Assembly (NCBI RefSeq): GCF_029910095.1
Contig: NZ_CP094526.1
Location: forward strand, 992,001-1,056,000
DNA: 64,000 nt
Source: Bradyrhizobium sp. ISRA464
GTDB lineage: Bacteria > Pseudomonadota > Alphaproteobacteria > Rhizobiales > Xanthobacteraceae
Direction of reading: 5' to 3'
Each line of letters starts with the position of its first letter. Position 1 is the stretch's first letter. Below the pieces are notes generated by a model. The model ran no database searches. It worked only from the letters and a program-made list of their open reading frames with translations, and was not told where the DNA came from. Positions 44,389 through 52,822 of this stretch are shown here, in pieces. Made by a program: the position numbers and the translations under genes.

Positions 44389-45558
44389 ATGAGCATATCG
44401 GACTCCGCGCCAGCCTCTGCGCCGGCGCATGCGCAGCGCGTGCTGGTTCTCCAGGGCGGCGGTGCGCTCGGCTCCTACCAGGCCGGCGCCTTCCAGGCGC
44501 TCTGTCACGCAGGCTTCGAGCCGGAATGGATCGCGGGCATCTCGATCGGCGCCATCAATGCCGCGATCATCGCCGGCAACGAGCCCAACAAGCGGGTGCC
44601 GCGCTTGAAGGAATTCTGGGAGATGGTGTCATCGCCGGTGCCCTGGAATCCAGTCTCGAACCATCAGCGCGCCCGCTCGCTGTTCAACGAGACCAGCGCC
44701 GCGATCATCGCGACCTTCGGCGTGCCGGGCTTCTTCACGCCGCGCATTCCGCCGGCGCCGCTGTGGCCGCCCGGCAGTTCGCAATCGCTGAGCTATTACG
44801 ACACCGCGCCGCTGAAGAAGACGCTAGAGCGCCTGGTCGATTTCGATCGCATCAACGATCTGAAGACCCGCCTGTCGGTCGGCGCGGTCGGCGTCACCTC
44901 GGGCAACTTCCGCTACTTCGACAATTACGAGTTCAAGAAGCTGGGCAAGAAAATCGGCCCGGAGCACATCATGGCGTCCGGCGCGTTGCCCCCGGGCTTT
45001 CCCGCCGTCGTCATCGAAGGCGAGTATTACTGGGACGGCGGCATCGCCTCCAACACGCCGCTCGATTTCGTGCTCGACGAGGAGGTCAACCGCGATCTCC
45101 TGATCTTCCAGGTCGACCTGTTCAGCGCGCGGGGCCAGCTGCCGGAGACGTTGCTGGAAGCTGCCGAGCGCGAAAAGGACATCCGCTATTCCAGCCGGAC
45201 GCGGATGAACACCGACAAGAACAAGCAGATCCACAACGCCCGCATGGCGGTGCGCGACCTGATCAGCAAGTTGCCGGACTACCTGAAGAACGATCCCTCG
45301 GTCGAGCTGTTGCGCAAGGCCTCGAAGGAGAACACCGTCACGGTGGTTCACCTGATCTACAAGAGCAAGAACTACGAGACCAATTCCAAGGACTACGACT
45401 TCTCCCATGTCGCCATGGTCGAGCACTGGAACGCCGGCGTCCGCGACGTCCATTTGTCGATGCGTCACAAAGAATGGCTAGAACGGCCGCAGTCCGGGGA
45501 AACGATGGTGACTTACGACCTCACGGGGGACGAACCCAAGCCCCCCGAAAGCAGATAG
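44389..45558 (+). CDS. Patatin-like phospholipase with DUF3734 tail
   Basis: 389 residues. Patatin active-site elements are complete: oxyanion loop GGGALGSYQAG, nucleophile elbow GISIGA, and DGG with the catalytic Asp in YYWDGGIASNTPL. The C-terminal 120 residues (RMNTDKNKQIHNARMAVRDL ... HWNAGVRDVHLSMRHKEWLERP) match the DUF3734 extension common in Rhizobiales. Hydrolyses a lipid or polyester ester bond. The following gene, 12 bases away, is 3-hydroxybutyrate dehydrogenase, so a role in polyhydroxybutyrate turnover is plausible but unproven. Confidence 0.88.
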   Translation: MSISDSAPASAPAHAQRVLVLQGGGALGSYQAGAFQALCHAGFEPEWIAGISIGAINAAIIAGNEPNKRVPRLKEFWEMVSSPVPWNPVSNHQRARSLFNETSAAIIATFGVPGFFTPRIPPAPLWPPGSSQSLSYYDTAPLKKTLERLVDFDRINDLKTRLSVGAVGVTSGNFRYFDNYEFKKLGKKIGPEHIMASGALPPGFPAVVIEGEYYWDGGIASNTPLDFVLDEEVNRDLLIFQVDLFSARGQLPETLLEAAEREKDIRYSSRTRMNTDKNKQIHNARMAVRDLISKLPDYLKNDPSVELLRKASKENTVTVVHLIYKSKNYETNSKDYDFSHVAMVEHWNAGVRDVHLSMRHKEWLERPQSGETMVTYDLTGDEPKPPESR

Positions 45559-45570
45559 GAGCGAACAAGA

Positions 45571-46359
45571 ATGGGTACGCTGACAGGCAAGACCGCCGTT
45601 GTGACAGGCTCGACCAGCGGCATCGGATTGGCTTATGCGCGCGCCTTCGCCGGCGCCGGCGCCAACATCGTCCTCAATGGCATGGGCGTTCCGGCCGACA
45701 TCGAGAAGGAACGCTCCGGCATCGAGACCGATTTCAAGGTGAAGGCCGTGCATTCGCCGGCCGACATGACCAAGCCGGCGGAGATCGCCGAAATGGTCGC
45801 GCTCGGCGAGAGGACCTTCGGCTCGGTCGACATTCTCGTCAACAATGCCGGCATCCAGTTCGTCTCGCCGATCGAGGAGTTTCCGCCGGAGAAGTGGGAA
45901 GCGATCATCGCGATCAACCTGTCGTCCGCCTTCTACGGCATCCGCGCTGCGGTGCCCGGCATGAAGAAGCGCGGTTGGGGCCGCATCATCAACACCGCCT
46001 CGGCGCATTCGCTGGTGGCCTCGCCGTTCAAGTCGGCCTATGTATCGGCGAAACATGGCATCGCCGGCCTCACCAAGACGGTCGCGCTCGAGGTCGCGCA
46101 GCACAAGATCACCTGCAACTGCATCAGCCCCGGCTACGTCTGGACGCCGCTGGTCGAGCACCAGATCCCGGACACGATGAAGGCGCGCAACATGACCAAG
46201 GAGCAGGTCATCAAGGACGTGCTCTTGGCCGCGCAGCCGACCAAGGAGTTCGTGACCTCCGAGCAGGTCGCAGCCCTCGCGCTGTTCCTGTGCAGCGACG
46301 ACGCCGCGCAGATCACCGGCGCCAACCTCTCGATCGACGGCGGCTGGACTGCGGAGTAG
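45571..46359 (+). CDS. bdhA: 3-Hydroxybutyrate dehydrogenase
   Basis: 262-residue SDR. NAD-binding TGSTSGIG, NNAGIQ, catalytic Ser in NTASAHSLVAS and YVSAKHG, with GYVWTPLVEHQIPDTMKARNMTKEQVI, which is typical for BdhA (3-hydroxybutyrate + NAD to acetoacetate). GGAGCGAACAAG precedes the ATG. Terminal gene of a two-gene unit with the patatin. Confidence 0.92.
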   Translation: MGTLTGKTAVVTGSTSGIGLAYARAFAGAGANIVLNGMGVPADIEKERSGIETDFKVKAVHSPADMTKPAEIAEMVALGERTFGSVDILVNNAGIQFVSPIEEFPPEKWEAIIAINLSSAFYGIRAAVPGMKKRGWGRIINTASAHSLVASPFKSAYVSAKHGIAGLTKTVALEVAQHKITCNCISPGYVWTPLVEHQIPDTMKARNMTKEQVIKDVLLAAQPTKEFVTSEQVAALALFLCSDDAAQITGANLSIDGGWTAE

Positions 46360-46400
46360 TCCTGCCGCGCAAATGGACGCGGGATTTGTGAGCTACACGG

Positions 46401-46436
46401 AGCCGGCTCTGATTGGATCAGGGCCGGCTTTCGCTT
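46401..46436. terminator. Terminator between bdhA and the flippase gene
   Basis: AGCCGGCTCTGAT (46401-46413) pairs with ATCAGGGCCGGCT (46417-46429), one G-T pair, loop TGG, then TTCGCTTG. Lies between convergent genes. Confidence 0.75.
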
Positions 46437-46452
46437 GTGGCCGGCGGAAAAG

Positions 46453-47844
46453 CTATGGCGCTGGCCGCGCCTTGCCGAAGGCCAGCACATGCAGTCCGAG
46501 GCGGGAGCGCACGACGTAGAACAGCAGGATTGTCTCGAATGTCAGCGACAGCGAGGTCGACGCCGCTGCGCCCATGCCGCCGTAGCGCGGCACCAGCGCG
46601 ACGCACAGCCCGACATTCATCAGGAAGGCCACGGCATAGGCGGTCGCGCAGATACGCTGTTGGCCGAGCATGTTGAGCAGCCGCTCCACCGGCCCGATCG
46701 CCGAGCGGACGACGAGCCCGATCGCGGCGACCAGCATGATGTCGTAGCCACCCACGAAATTCCGGCCGAACAGCCACAATAGCGGCTTGCCGAACGTCAG
46801 GAGTGTGACCGTCGCGAGCAGCGAGGGCCAGAACGTCCAATTGATCGCATGCGCGACATAGGCCGACAGCCGGTCCTTGTCGCCGAGCGCGTGGTATTCG
46901 GCAAAGCGGTGCGCCGTCGTCGCCGACATCGCATAATGGATGAAGGAGACCAGCGCGAGCGTCTTCACCACGGCAAAGTAGATGCCGACCTCCTCGGAGG
47001 GGCGGAACTGCTGCAGCATCAGCACGTCGGTGTAGGACAGCAGCATATAGAAGCTTTCGACCAGCAGGATCGGCAGCGAGATCGCGAGCCAGCCCCTGAC
47101 ATCATAGGCCTTCTCGCCGGGTTCGATATGCGCGGCGAGGCGGCGGTTCAGCACGATCATCTGGCCGATCGCGGCGATGTACACCGCCGCCGCGCTCGCG
47201 GCCATCGCGACGGTTGCGCCGAGGTGGAGGCCGAGCGCCAGCGCCCCGGCGGTGAGGCCGATGATCAGTCCCTGGCGCACGACGAACTGCGGCATCAGGC
47301 CGAGCTGCATCCAGTCATGCGCACGCGAGATTCCGTCCTGCGTGTTGGCGACGACGAAGGGCGGCAGCGTCAGGCAGCCGATATAGAGCGGCACGATCGT
47401 ATTGGCGTCGATCCAGGGCGACAGCAGCCGGATCAGACCCGCGAGCAGCAGCGCCACGACGGTGGACGCGCCAAGGGTCATCCAGCGGCTGCCGGCGAGG
47501 AAGCCGCGCAGCAGGGCGTGGTCGCCGCTGGTTCGGTACTCGGGGATGATCTTCTGCGCAGAGGCCGCGATACCGAAATCCATCGTGCTGCCGAGCAACA
47601 GCACCCAGGTCCAGACATAGACATAGATGCCGTAGTCCGAGCCGCTCATCCAGCGCGCCAGCAGGATCTGTGCGAGATAGGCAATGGCGGCGCTGATCAC
47701 GCGGATGATGAAGATGGTTCCGGCAAGCCGCTTGGTGACGGAGGCCTCGTTGGTGCCGCCCAGCATGCGCGAGGTGACGCCGCGCAGACGTGCGATCGGG
47801 CCTGACGGCGCAGTGGTTGCGGGCTGGGTATCCATCACGGCCAA
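46453..47844 (-). CDS. Polysaccharide flippase family membrane protein (Wzx-like)
   Basis: 463 residues with about twelve to fourteen membrane helices in the MATE/MVF flippase pattern. N-terminus TKRLAGTIFIIRVISAAIAYLAQILLARWMSGSDYGIYVYVW is typical of the O-antigen/exopolysaccharide translocase group, followed by SAQKIIPEYRTSGDHALLRGF and repeated SYTDVLMLQQF, IYFAVVKTLALV segments. Would move lipid-linked oligosaccharide across the inner membrane. No glycosyltransferase genes are next to it, so the glycan is unknown. Confidence 0.87.
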   Translation of the reverse strand: MAVMDTQPATTAPSGPIARLRGVTSRMLGGTNEASVTKRLAGTIFIIRVISAAIAYLAQILLARWMSGSDYGIYVYVWTWVLLLGSTMDFGIAASAQKIIPEYRTSGDHALLRGFLAGSRWMTLGASTVVALLLAGLIRLLSPWIDANTIVPLYIGCLTLPPFVVANTQDGISRAHDWMQLGLMPQFVVRQGLIIGLTAGALALGLHLGATVAMAASAAAVYIAAIGQMIVLNRRLAAHIEPGEKAYDVRGWLAISLPILLVESFYMLLSYTDVLMLQQFRPSEEVGIYFAVVKTLALVSFIHYAMSATTAHRFAEYHALGDKDRLSAYVAHAINWTFWPSLLATVTLLTFGKPLLWLFGRNFVGGYDIMLVAAIGLVVRSAIGPVERLLNMLGQQRICATAYAVAFLMNVGLCVALVPRYGGMGAAASTSLSLTFETILLFYVVRSRLGLHVLAFGKARPAP

Positions 47845-47955
47845 AGCAGGAAATTCCTGGAACGCCGCGAGGCGGCGGCAATGGCCCGATCTATCAACGA
47901 AACGTTAAGATTGGGTTGGGCGCGGGCACCCCGCGCCGCGGAAGGACCCCTCGGG

Positions 47956-48795
47956 TCAGTTCAAATTGATGTTGAACTCGTAGCTCTTGTCGCCGCCGAC
48001 CAGGGTGAGCTTGAGCGCGGCGCCTTCCGGATTGGCGCCGGGGGGCAGGCCGTCGAGCGCGAAGGCAAAGCGCTTCACCCCGGGCGGGGAGTGCTCGACC
48101 AGCTTCGGCACCGGCAGTGTCCAGTCGGGCGTCGGCCCCTCGACGAACAGGCTGAGATCCTTGGTCTCGGGGGCCGTGACATCGACCAGCACGTTGTTCC
48201 CGTTCCGCTTGACGTCGCGGATCGTGATCGGGTTGGGATCGCCGATATTGGCGGGCTTCGGCACCGCGTTGAGGGCCTCCGACAGCGCGCCGTCCTCGGT
48301 GCTGGCGACGCTCGCGAACGCCAGCTCGGCCTTCGCTTCCACGGGTACGCAGAGCTTCTCGCACACCGCATAGTTGATGTCGGCGCGCAGCGTCAGCGGC
48401 TTGTCAGGATTCTTGGCGACGATGCGCAGCGGCAGCACCACCTGATGCTTGTAGCCGAGCGAGGTTCCGCCGGCGCCGTCGTCGAATTGCCGCGGTGCCG
48501 GCCACATCACGGTCACGGCCTCGACATTGTTCGACTTCGAGAAGTCGAACCTTGGCGGTACCCCGGAATCGCCGGGCGTCCGCCAATAGGTCTTCCAGCC
48601 GTCCTGGAGCTGGAAGGCGATGCCGCCGAGCAGCACCGCACCGCTGCGCGATCCCGCCAGCAGCCTGACCGCGGAATGCGCATCCTGCTGCCACGGCGAG
48701 GCGTCGTCGGCACGAACCTGCGTTGCCATGCATGCGACGGATAAAATTAAGGCGGCAAAGCCAAATGCGGCCCGTAATGGAACTATGACGATCAT
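47956..48795 (-). CDS. DsbD N-terminal-like (DsbD_N) secreted protein
   Basis: 279 residues with a signal peptide (FGFAALILSVACMATQVRA). Segments HSAVRLLAGSRSGAVLLGGIAFQLQDGWKTYWRTPGDSGVPPRFDFS, YKHQVVLPLRI and NYAVCEKLCVPVEAKAELAF match the alpha domain of DsbD/ScsB, here as a stand-alone protein with the CxxxC cysteines (CEKLC). It would be a periplasmic thiol partner. No transmembrane thiol reductase gene is adjacent. Divergent from the YqgE gene. Confidence 0.82.
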   Translation of the reverse strand: MIVIVPLRAAFGFAALILSVACMATQVRADDASPWQQDAHSAVRLLAGSRSGAVLLGGIAFQLQDGWKTYWRTPGDSGVPPRFDFSKSNNVEAVTVMWPAPRQFDDGAGGTSLGYKHQVVLPLRIVAKNPDKPLTLRADINYAVCEKLCVPVEAKAELAFASVASTEDGALSEALNAVPKPANIGDPNPITIRDVKRNGNNVLVDVTAPETKDLSLFVEGPTPDWTLPVPKLVEHSPPGVKRFAFALDGLPPGANPEGAALKLTLVGGDKSYEFNINLN

Positions 48796-48901
48796 GAGAC
48801 GTCTTTACCTGCAACTTTCGTTGCAAACCATTGAATTGCTTGTGATGCATTGCCGCGCCCGCCGCGGAGGTTGATTGACAGAACCGCCACCCAATATCAG
48901 G

Positions 48902-49582
48902 ATGACGGATCAGCAGGAAAGGCCTCTGCCGATGAGCCCTGAAGGCAAAACACGCAAGACCGCCACGGGCAGAAGCGCCGGCATCGGTCACAACGCAGCC
49001 GATGATGGCTACCTTGATGGGCAGTTGCTGATCGCGATGCCGGTGATGAGCGACCCGCGCTTCGAACGCTCGGTGATCTACCTGTGCGCCCACTCGTCCG
49101 AGGGCGCCATGGGCATCATCGTCAACCGCCCGGCGGGCAGCATCGACTTCCCCGGGCTGTTGGTGCAGCTCGACATCATCAAGAAGGCGGACCAGATCAA
49201 GCTGCCCGAGAATGCCGAGATGATGAAGGTGATGAAGGGCGGCCCGGTCGACACCGGCCGCGGCTTCGTGCTCCATTCCAGCGACTTCTACATCCAGGAT
49301 GCAACGCTGAACATCGACGACGGCATCTCGCTGACAGCGACCGTCGACATCCTCAAGGCGATCGCCAAGGGCGCCGGTCCGAGGCACGCGATCCTCGCGC
49401 TCGGCTATGCCGGCTGGGCGCCGGGTCAGCTCGAGAACGAGATCCAGCACAATGGCTGGCTGCACTGCGACGCCGATCCGGATCTGATCTTCGGCGACGA
49501 TGTCGACGAGAAGTACGCGCGCGCGTTGCGCAAGATCGGCATCGATCTCGGCATGCTCTCGAACGACGCCGGGCACGCGTAG
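48902..49582 (+). CDS. YqgE/AlgH family protein
   Basis: 226 residues from ATG 48902 (a TTG at 48875 and an ATG at 48932 are alternatives). Conserved core: [63 protein letters not shown], and [20 protein letters not shown]. The N-terminal 40 residues are variable, as often in Rhizobiales. Function is not established for the family. Confidence 0.9.
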   Translation: MTDQQERPLPMSPEGKTRKTATGRSAGIGHNAADDGYLDGQLLIAMPVMSDPRFERSVIYLCAHSSEGAMGIIVNRPAGSIDFPGLLVQLDIIKKADQIKLPENAEMMKVMKGGPVDTGRGFVLHSSDFYIQDATLNIDDGISLTATVDILKAIAKGAGPRHAILALGYAGWAPGQLENEIQHNGWLHCDADPDLIFGDDVDEKYARALRKIGIDLGMLSNDAGHA

Positions 49583-49603
49583 CTCGTACGCCGCTCTCTC
49601 CGT

Positions 49604-49703
49604 GTCATGCCCCGCGAAGGCGGGGCATTCAGTACGCCGCGGCCCGTCCGCAAACCACAAATGTCCTGGAATACTGGATCGCCCGGTCAAGCCGGGCGAT
49701 GAC
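49604..49703. repeat. Dispersed element of family R6, second copy
   Basis: Begins GTCATGCCCCGC and ends GGTCAAGCCGGGCGATGAC; the internal blocks CAGTACGCCGCGG and CTGGAATACTGGATCG are shared with 25199-25298. Lies between yqgE-like and the dioxygenase genes, which converge. Confidence 0.85.
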
Positions 49704-49730
49704 GGCATGGATATTGCGGCGTCGGCGCGC

Positions 49731-50618
49731 TTATGCCGCCGCGTCCTGCGCCACCGTCGACGCCGTTCCTGCCACCGTGGCGCGGCGCATGTCGCGGGGT
49801 TGCGACTGGTCGTAGCGGCGGACGCGGTGCACGGTCTGCCGGTTGTCCCACATCACGAGGTCATGCACGGTCCATTTGTGCACATAGACGAACTCGGGCT
49901 GGGTGGCGTGCTCGGTGAGATCGCGCAGCAGCAGCCGCGCCTCCGGTACGCTCATGCCCTTAATCGCGCCGGCGTGGGATGAGAGGTACAGCGACTTGCG
50001 GCCGTGTACCGGATGCGTGCGCACCAGGCGCTGCAGCACCGGCTTGAACATCTCCTTCTCCTCGTCGGAGTAGTCGAGGAAGCCAAGCGAGCCGCGCGAA
50101 TACATCAGCGAGTGCTCGCAGATCAGGTCCTCGATCTCCGCTTTGGTCTCGTCGTCGAGCGCGTCATAGGCGGCGCGCATGTCGGCGAATTCGGTGTTGC
50201 CGCCCTTCGGGTTCACCACGCGCGCTGACAAGAGCGAGAACTTAGCCGGTATGGCGCGGAACGAGCTGTCTGAATGCCACAGGCAGTTGCCGAGGTTAAA
50301 CAAATGAGTGCGGTGATCCTTCGGCAGCGGCTTGCCGTCCTTGCCGAGATTGGACACGTCGTTGAGCCCGGAGGAGAGGCGATAGTCCTCCTTCTTGGTC
50401 ACCGTGCCGCCGCGGGATTTTTCCCGCTCGCCGAAATTCAGCGCGAAGGCGAGTTGCTGCTCGTCTGATATGTCCTGGCCGTGGAACACCAGCACCGCGT
50501 ACTTGTCCATGCCGGCCTCGATGTCGATCGCTTCTTGCTTCGTCAGCGGCTTGCGCAGATCGACGCCGGATACTTCGCCGACGAAATGCTTGTGAAGCTG
50601 CCGGATCAGGACCGTCAT
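49731..50618 (-). CDS. TauD/TfdA-family Fe(II)/2-oxoglutarate dioxygenase
   Basis: 295 residues. Iron ligands are the HxD in LWHSDSSF and the distal His in NRQTVHRVRRYD; the 2-oxoglutarate Arg is in DMRRATV. N-terminus HFVGEVSGVDLRKPLTKQEAIDIEAGMDKYAVLVFHGQ is standard. Members open aromatic ethers (2,4-D), taurine or alkyl sulfonates; closeness to TfdA (VSGVDLR, ...RAAYDALD) suggests an aryloxyalkanoate- or similar substrate, but this is uncertain. Monocistronic; no flanking transport genes. Confidence 0.88.
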   Translation of the reverse strand: MTVLIRQLHKHFVGEVSGVDLRKPLTKQEAIDIEAGMDKYAVLVFHGQDISDEQQLAFALNFGEREKSRGGTVTKKEDYRLSSGLNDVSNLGKDGKPLPKDHRTHLFNLGNCLWHSDSSFRAIPAKFSLLSARVVNPKGGNTEFADMRAAYDALDDETKAEIEDLICEHSLMYSRGSLGFLDYSDEEKEMFKPVLQRLVRTHPVHGRKSLYLSSHAGAIKGMSVPEARLLLRDLTEHATQPEFVYVHKWTVHDLVMWDNRQTVHRVRRYDQSQPRDMRRATVAGTASTVAQDAAA

Positions 50619-50803
50619 GGCGTATCTCCCCGTGCGTTGCGGGCGGTTTACCCGCTTTCGTTTGCGGGAAGGCTACTCCCGGCGCGCGGCCTGTCAACGC
50701 ATCGTACCGCATGCGGGGTTGCGCAGATTTGTGTCTGCGATGCAGCGGAAGTGTCTTCCGGCGTTGAAGCGCCGGGCTCGCGCTCTGAGCTATGGCGCCC
50801 GCA

Positions 50804-51583
50804 TCAAGCGTTCCTGGCCATCAGGCCACCGTCCACCGGAATGACCGCGCCGGTCAGGAAGGAGGCGGCGGGCAGGCACAGGCTCAGCGTCATATGCGCG
50901 ACCTCTTCCGGATCGCCGTAGCGGGCGAGCGCGGTGCGGCGCTTGGCGTAGATCGTCTTGTGCTCCTCGGAGATGCGGTCGGTGATCCCGGTGCGGATCG
51001 GTCCTGGGCAGATGCAGTTCACGGTGATGCCTTCGCGCCCGAGCTCCACCGCGAGCGAGCGGGTCAGGCTGGTGACGCCGCCCTTTGCCGCAGAGTAGGG
51101 GCTGTGCAGCGCGGTCGCGCCGAGCGCTTCGGTCGAGGCGATGTTGACGATGCGCGGCGAAGCCGACTTGCGCAGATATGGCAGCGCGGCGCGGATGATG
51201 CGCGGATGCGCCGTCAGCATCACCGCGATGCCCTTCGCCCAGGCGTCCTCGTAAGCGGGATCGTCGATCGGCACGCGCACCGAGATGCCGGCATTGTTGA
51301 CGATGATGTCGAGCCCGCCGAAATGCGCGGCAACGTCATTGACAACCTTCGTGATCGCGTCGCGGTCGGCAACGTCGAGCACCCAGGCTTTTGCCGAACC
51401 GCCCGCCGCGGTGATCTCGTTGGCCACGGCCTGCGTGCCTTCCGCCGTGAGGTCGGTGACCGCGACATTGGCGCCTTCATCGGCGAACACGCGTGCGGTG
51501 GCGCGGCCCATGCCGCTGGCGGCGCCGGTGACGAGGATGGTGAGGCCCTTCACCGAACGGCTGAGCTGCTTGAATTCGGACAT
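50804..51583 (-). CDS. Short-chain dehydrogenase/reductase
   Basis: 259 residues. NAD(P) motif TGAASGMG, NNAGIS, active site with Ser in NIASTEALGATALHSPYSAAKGG (Tyr and Lys present), C-terminal CICPGPIRTGI and FLTGAVIPVDGGL. ATG at 51583 starts MSEFKQLSRSVKGLTILVTG. Substrate unknown. Divergent from another SDR gene 184 bases away. Confidence 0.88.
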   Translation of the reverse strand: MSEFKQLSRSVKGLTILVTGAASGMGRATARVFADEGANVAVTDLTAEGTQAVANEITAAGGSAKAWVLDVADRDAITKVVNDVAAHFGGLDIIVNNAGISVRVPIDDPAYEDAWAKGIAVMLTAHPRIIRAALPYLRKSASPRIVNIASTEALGATALHSPYSAAKGGVTSLTRSLAVELGREGITVNCICPGPIRTGITDRISEEHKTIYAKRRTALARYGDPEEVAHMTLSLCLPAASFLTGAVIPVDGGLMARNA

Positions 51584-51705
51584 GATCGTACTCGCGGAAG
51601 GATGCTTGATGCGTTGTGAGACCGACAAGGCTGGCACCGATCCGCAAATACGTCAAACCGGTGATCGGATCCGAGCGCGTCGGCAGCGCATTAACGCAAG
51701 TCCGC

Positions 51706-51742
51706 CGGGGGCTTTTCGAAAAGGATCATACTCAATCAAGAA
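51706..51742. repeat. Degenerate fragment of an R2-family repeat
   Basis: GGCTTTTCGAAAAGGATCAT followed by ACTCAATCAAG corresponds to GGTTTTCCGAAAAGATCATG and CTCAAACAAG at 16315-16344. Only the right half is present, 24 bases upstream of the next SDR gene. Confidence 0.6.
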
Positions 51743-51766
51743 AACAGCAAACGGGAGAGGAACGCG

Positions 51767-52501
51767 ATGAACGAACTCGATTTCTCAGGCAAGCAGGTGT
51801 TGGTGGTCGGCGGCTCCAGCGGGATCGGCAACGGCATCGCGCAGGCGTTCCGCGCCAAGGGCGCGCGCGTCGCCGTCTGCGGCACGCGTGCGCAGGCGAG
51901 CGATTATGCCGCCGAGGACGGCTCGCAGCTCGAAGGCCTCGCCTATGCGCAGCTCGATGTCAGCAATCCGCAGGCGATCGACGCGTTCAAGCCGTCCTTC
52001 GACCGGCTCGACGTGCTGGTGCTGGCGCAAGGCGCGGTGATTTACCGCCGCGGGGAATTCGCGATGGATGGCTTCCGCAAGGTGATGGAGGTCAACCTGA
52101 TGAGCCTGATGGCCTGCGCGACCAAATTCCATGACATGCTCAGCGCGAGCAACGGATCGCTGATCATCGTGAGCTCGACCGCGGCCTATCACTCCACCAT
52201 GGGCAATCCGGCCTACAACGCCTCGAAGACCGGCGCGGTCGGGTTGACGCGCACGCTCGGCGAGGCGTGGGCCGAGGACGGCATCCGCGTCAACGGCATC
52301 GCGCCCGGCCTCGTCGACACCAAGATGACCAAGGTGACGACGGCAAATCCGAAGCGTCTCGAAGGTGCGCTCGAGCGCATTCCGCTGAAGCGCCTCGGCA
52401 CGCCTGCCGACATGGCCGGCGCCGCGCTGTTTCTGGCCTCGCCGCTGGCGTCCTACATCGTCGGTCAGACCATCGTCGTCGACGGCGGGCTGATCCTCTA
52501 G
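51767..52501 (+). CDS. Short-chain dehydrogenase/reductase
   Basis: 244 residues. NAD(P) loop GGSSGIG (residues 12-18), catalytic SSTAAYHSTMGNPAYNASKTG with Ser, Tyr and Lys, APGLVDTKMTKV and the common C-terminus VGQTIVVDGGLIL. GGGAGAGGAACGCG precedes the ATG. Different in sequence from the neighbouring SDR. Substrate unknown. Confidence 0.88.
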   Translation: MNELDFSGKQVLVVGGSSGIGNGIAQAFRAKGARVAVCGTRAQASDYAAEDGSQLEGLAYAQLDVSNPQAIDAFKPSFDRLDVLVLAQGAVIYRRGEFAMDGFRKVMEVNLMSLMACATKFHDMLSASNGSLIIVSSTAAYHSTMGNPAYNASKTGAVGLTRTLGEAWAEDGIRVNGIAPGLVDTKMTKVTTANPKRLEGALERIPLKRLGTPADMAGAALFLASPLASYIVGQTIVVDGGLIL

Positions 52502-52822
52502 AGTGCAATGAATTTGGATCGAATCGGTTCGGCCACCTCTCCCCGACGGGGAGAGGTCGATTTGCGCAGCAAATCGGGTGAGGGGCGCGGCTCCAACGAG
52601 AGACCGTAATCCCTCACCCGGCGCTACGCGCCGACCTCTCCCAAGGGAGAGGTGAACCGCCGCCGCTCCATCTCAACCTAATCTCGGGTTGGCAACGCGC
52701 AGCCCGCCACGACTGAGCTCACGCGTCAGAGTTCATCGGCGGATTTGCCTTCGACTCATCCGCCCTGCAATTTTCCATCAATCATACGGGTGCGCGTGTC
52801 GCGCGGCGTAACCGCCACACGC
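52502..52822. repeat. Gap with hairpin repeats (family R8)
   Basis: Two hairpins with closely related stems: ACCTCTCCCC (52535-52544) / GGGGAGAGGT (52548-52557) and ACCTCTCCC (52634-52642) / GGGAGAGGT (52645-52653), separated by GATTTGCGCAGCAAATCGGGTGAGG and its approximate mirror. One composite dispersed repeat of about 130 bases. The remaining part (52660-52822) shows nothing recognisable. Confidence 0.75.

Noticed and set aside
46453..47844. Exopolysaccharide cluster around the flippase
   Set aside because: No glycosyltransferase, polymerase or export genes lie next to it in this window.
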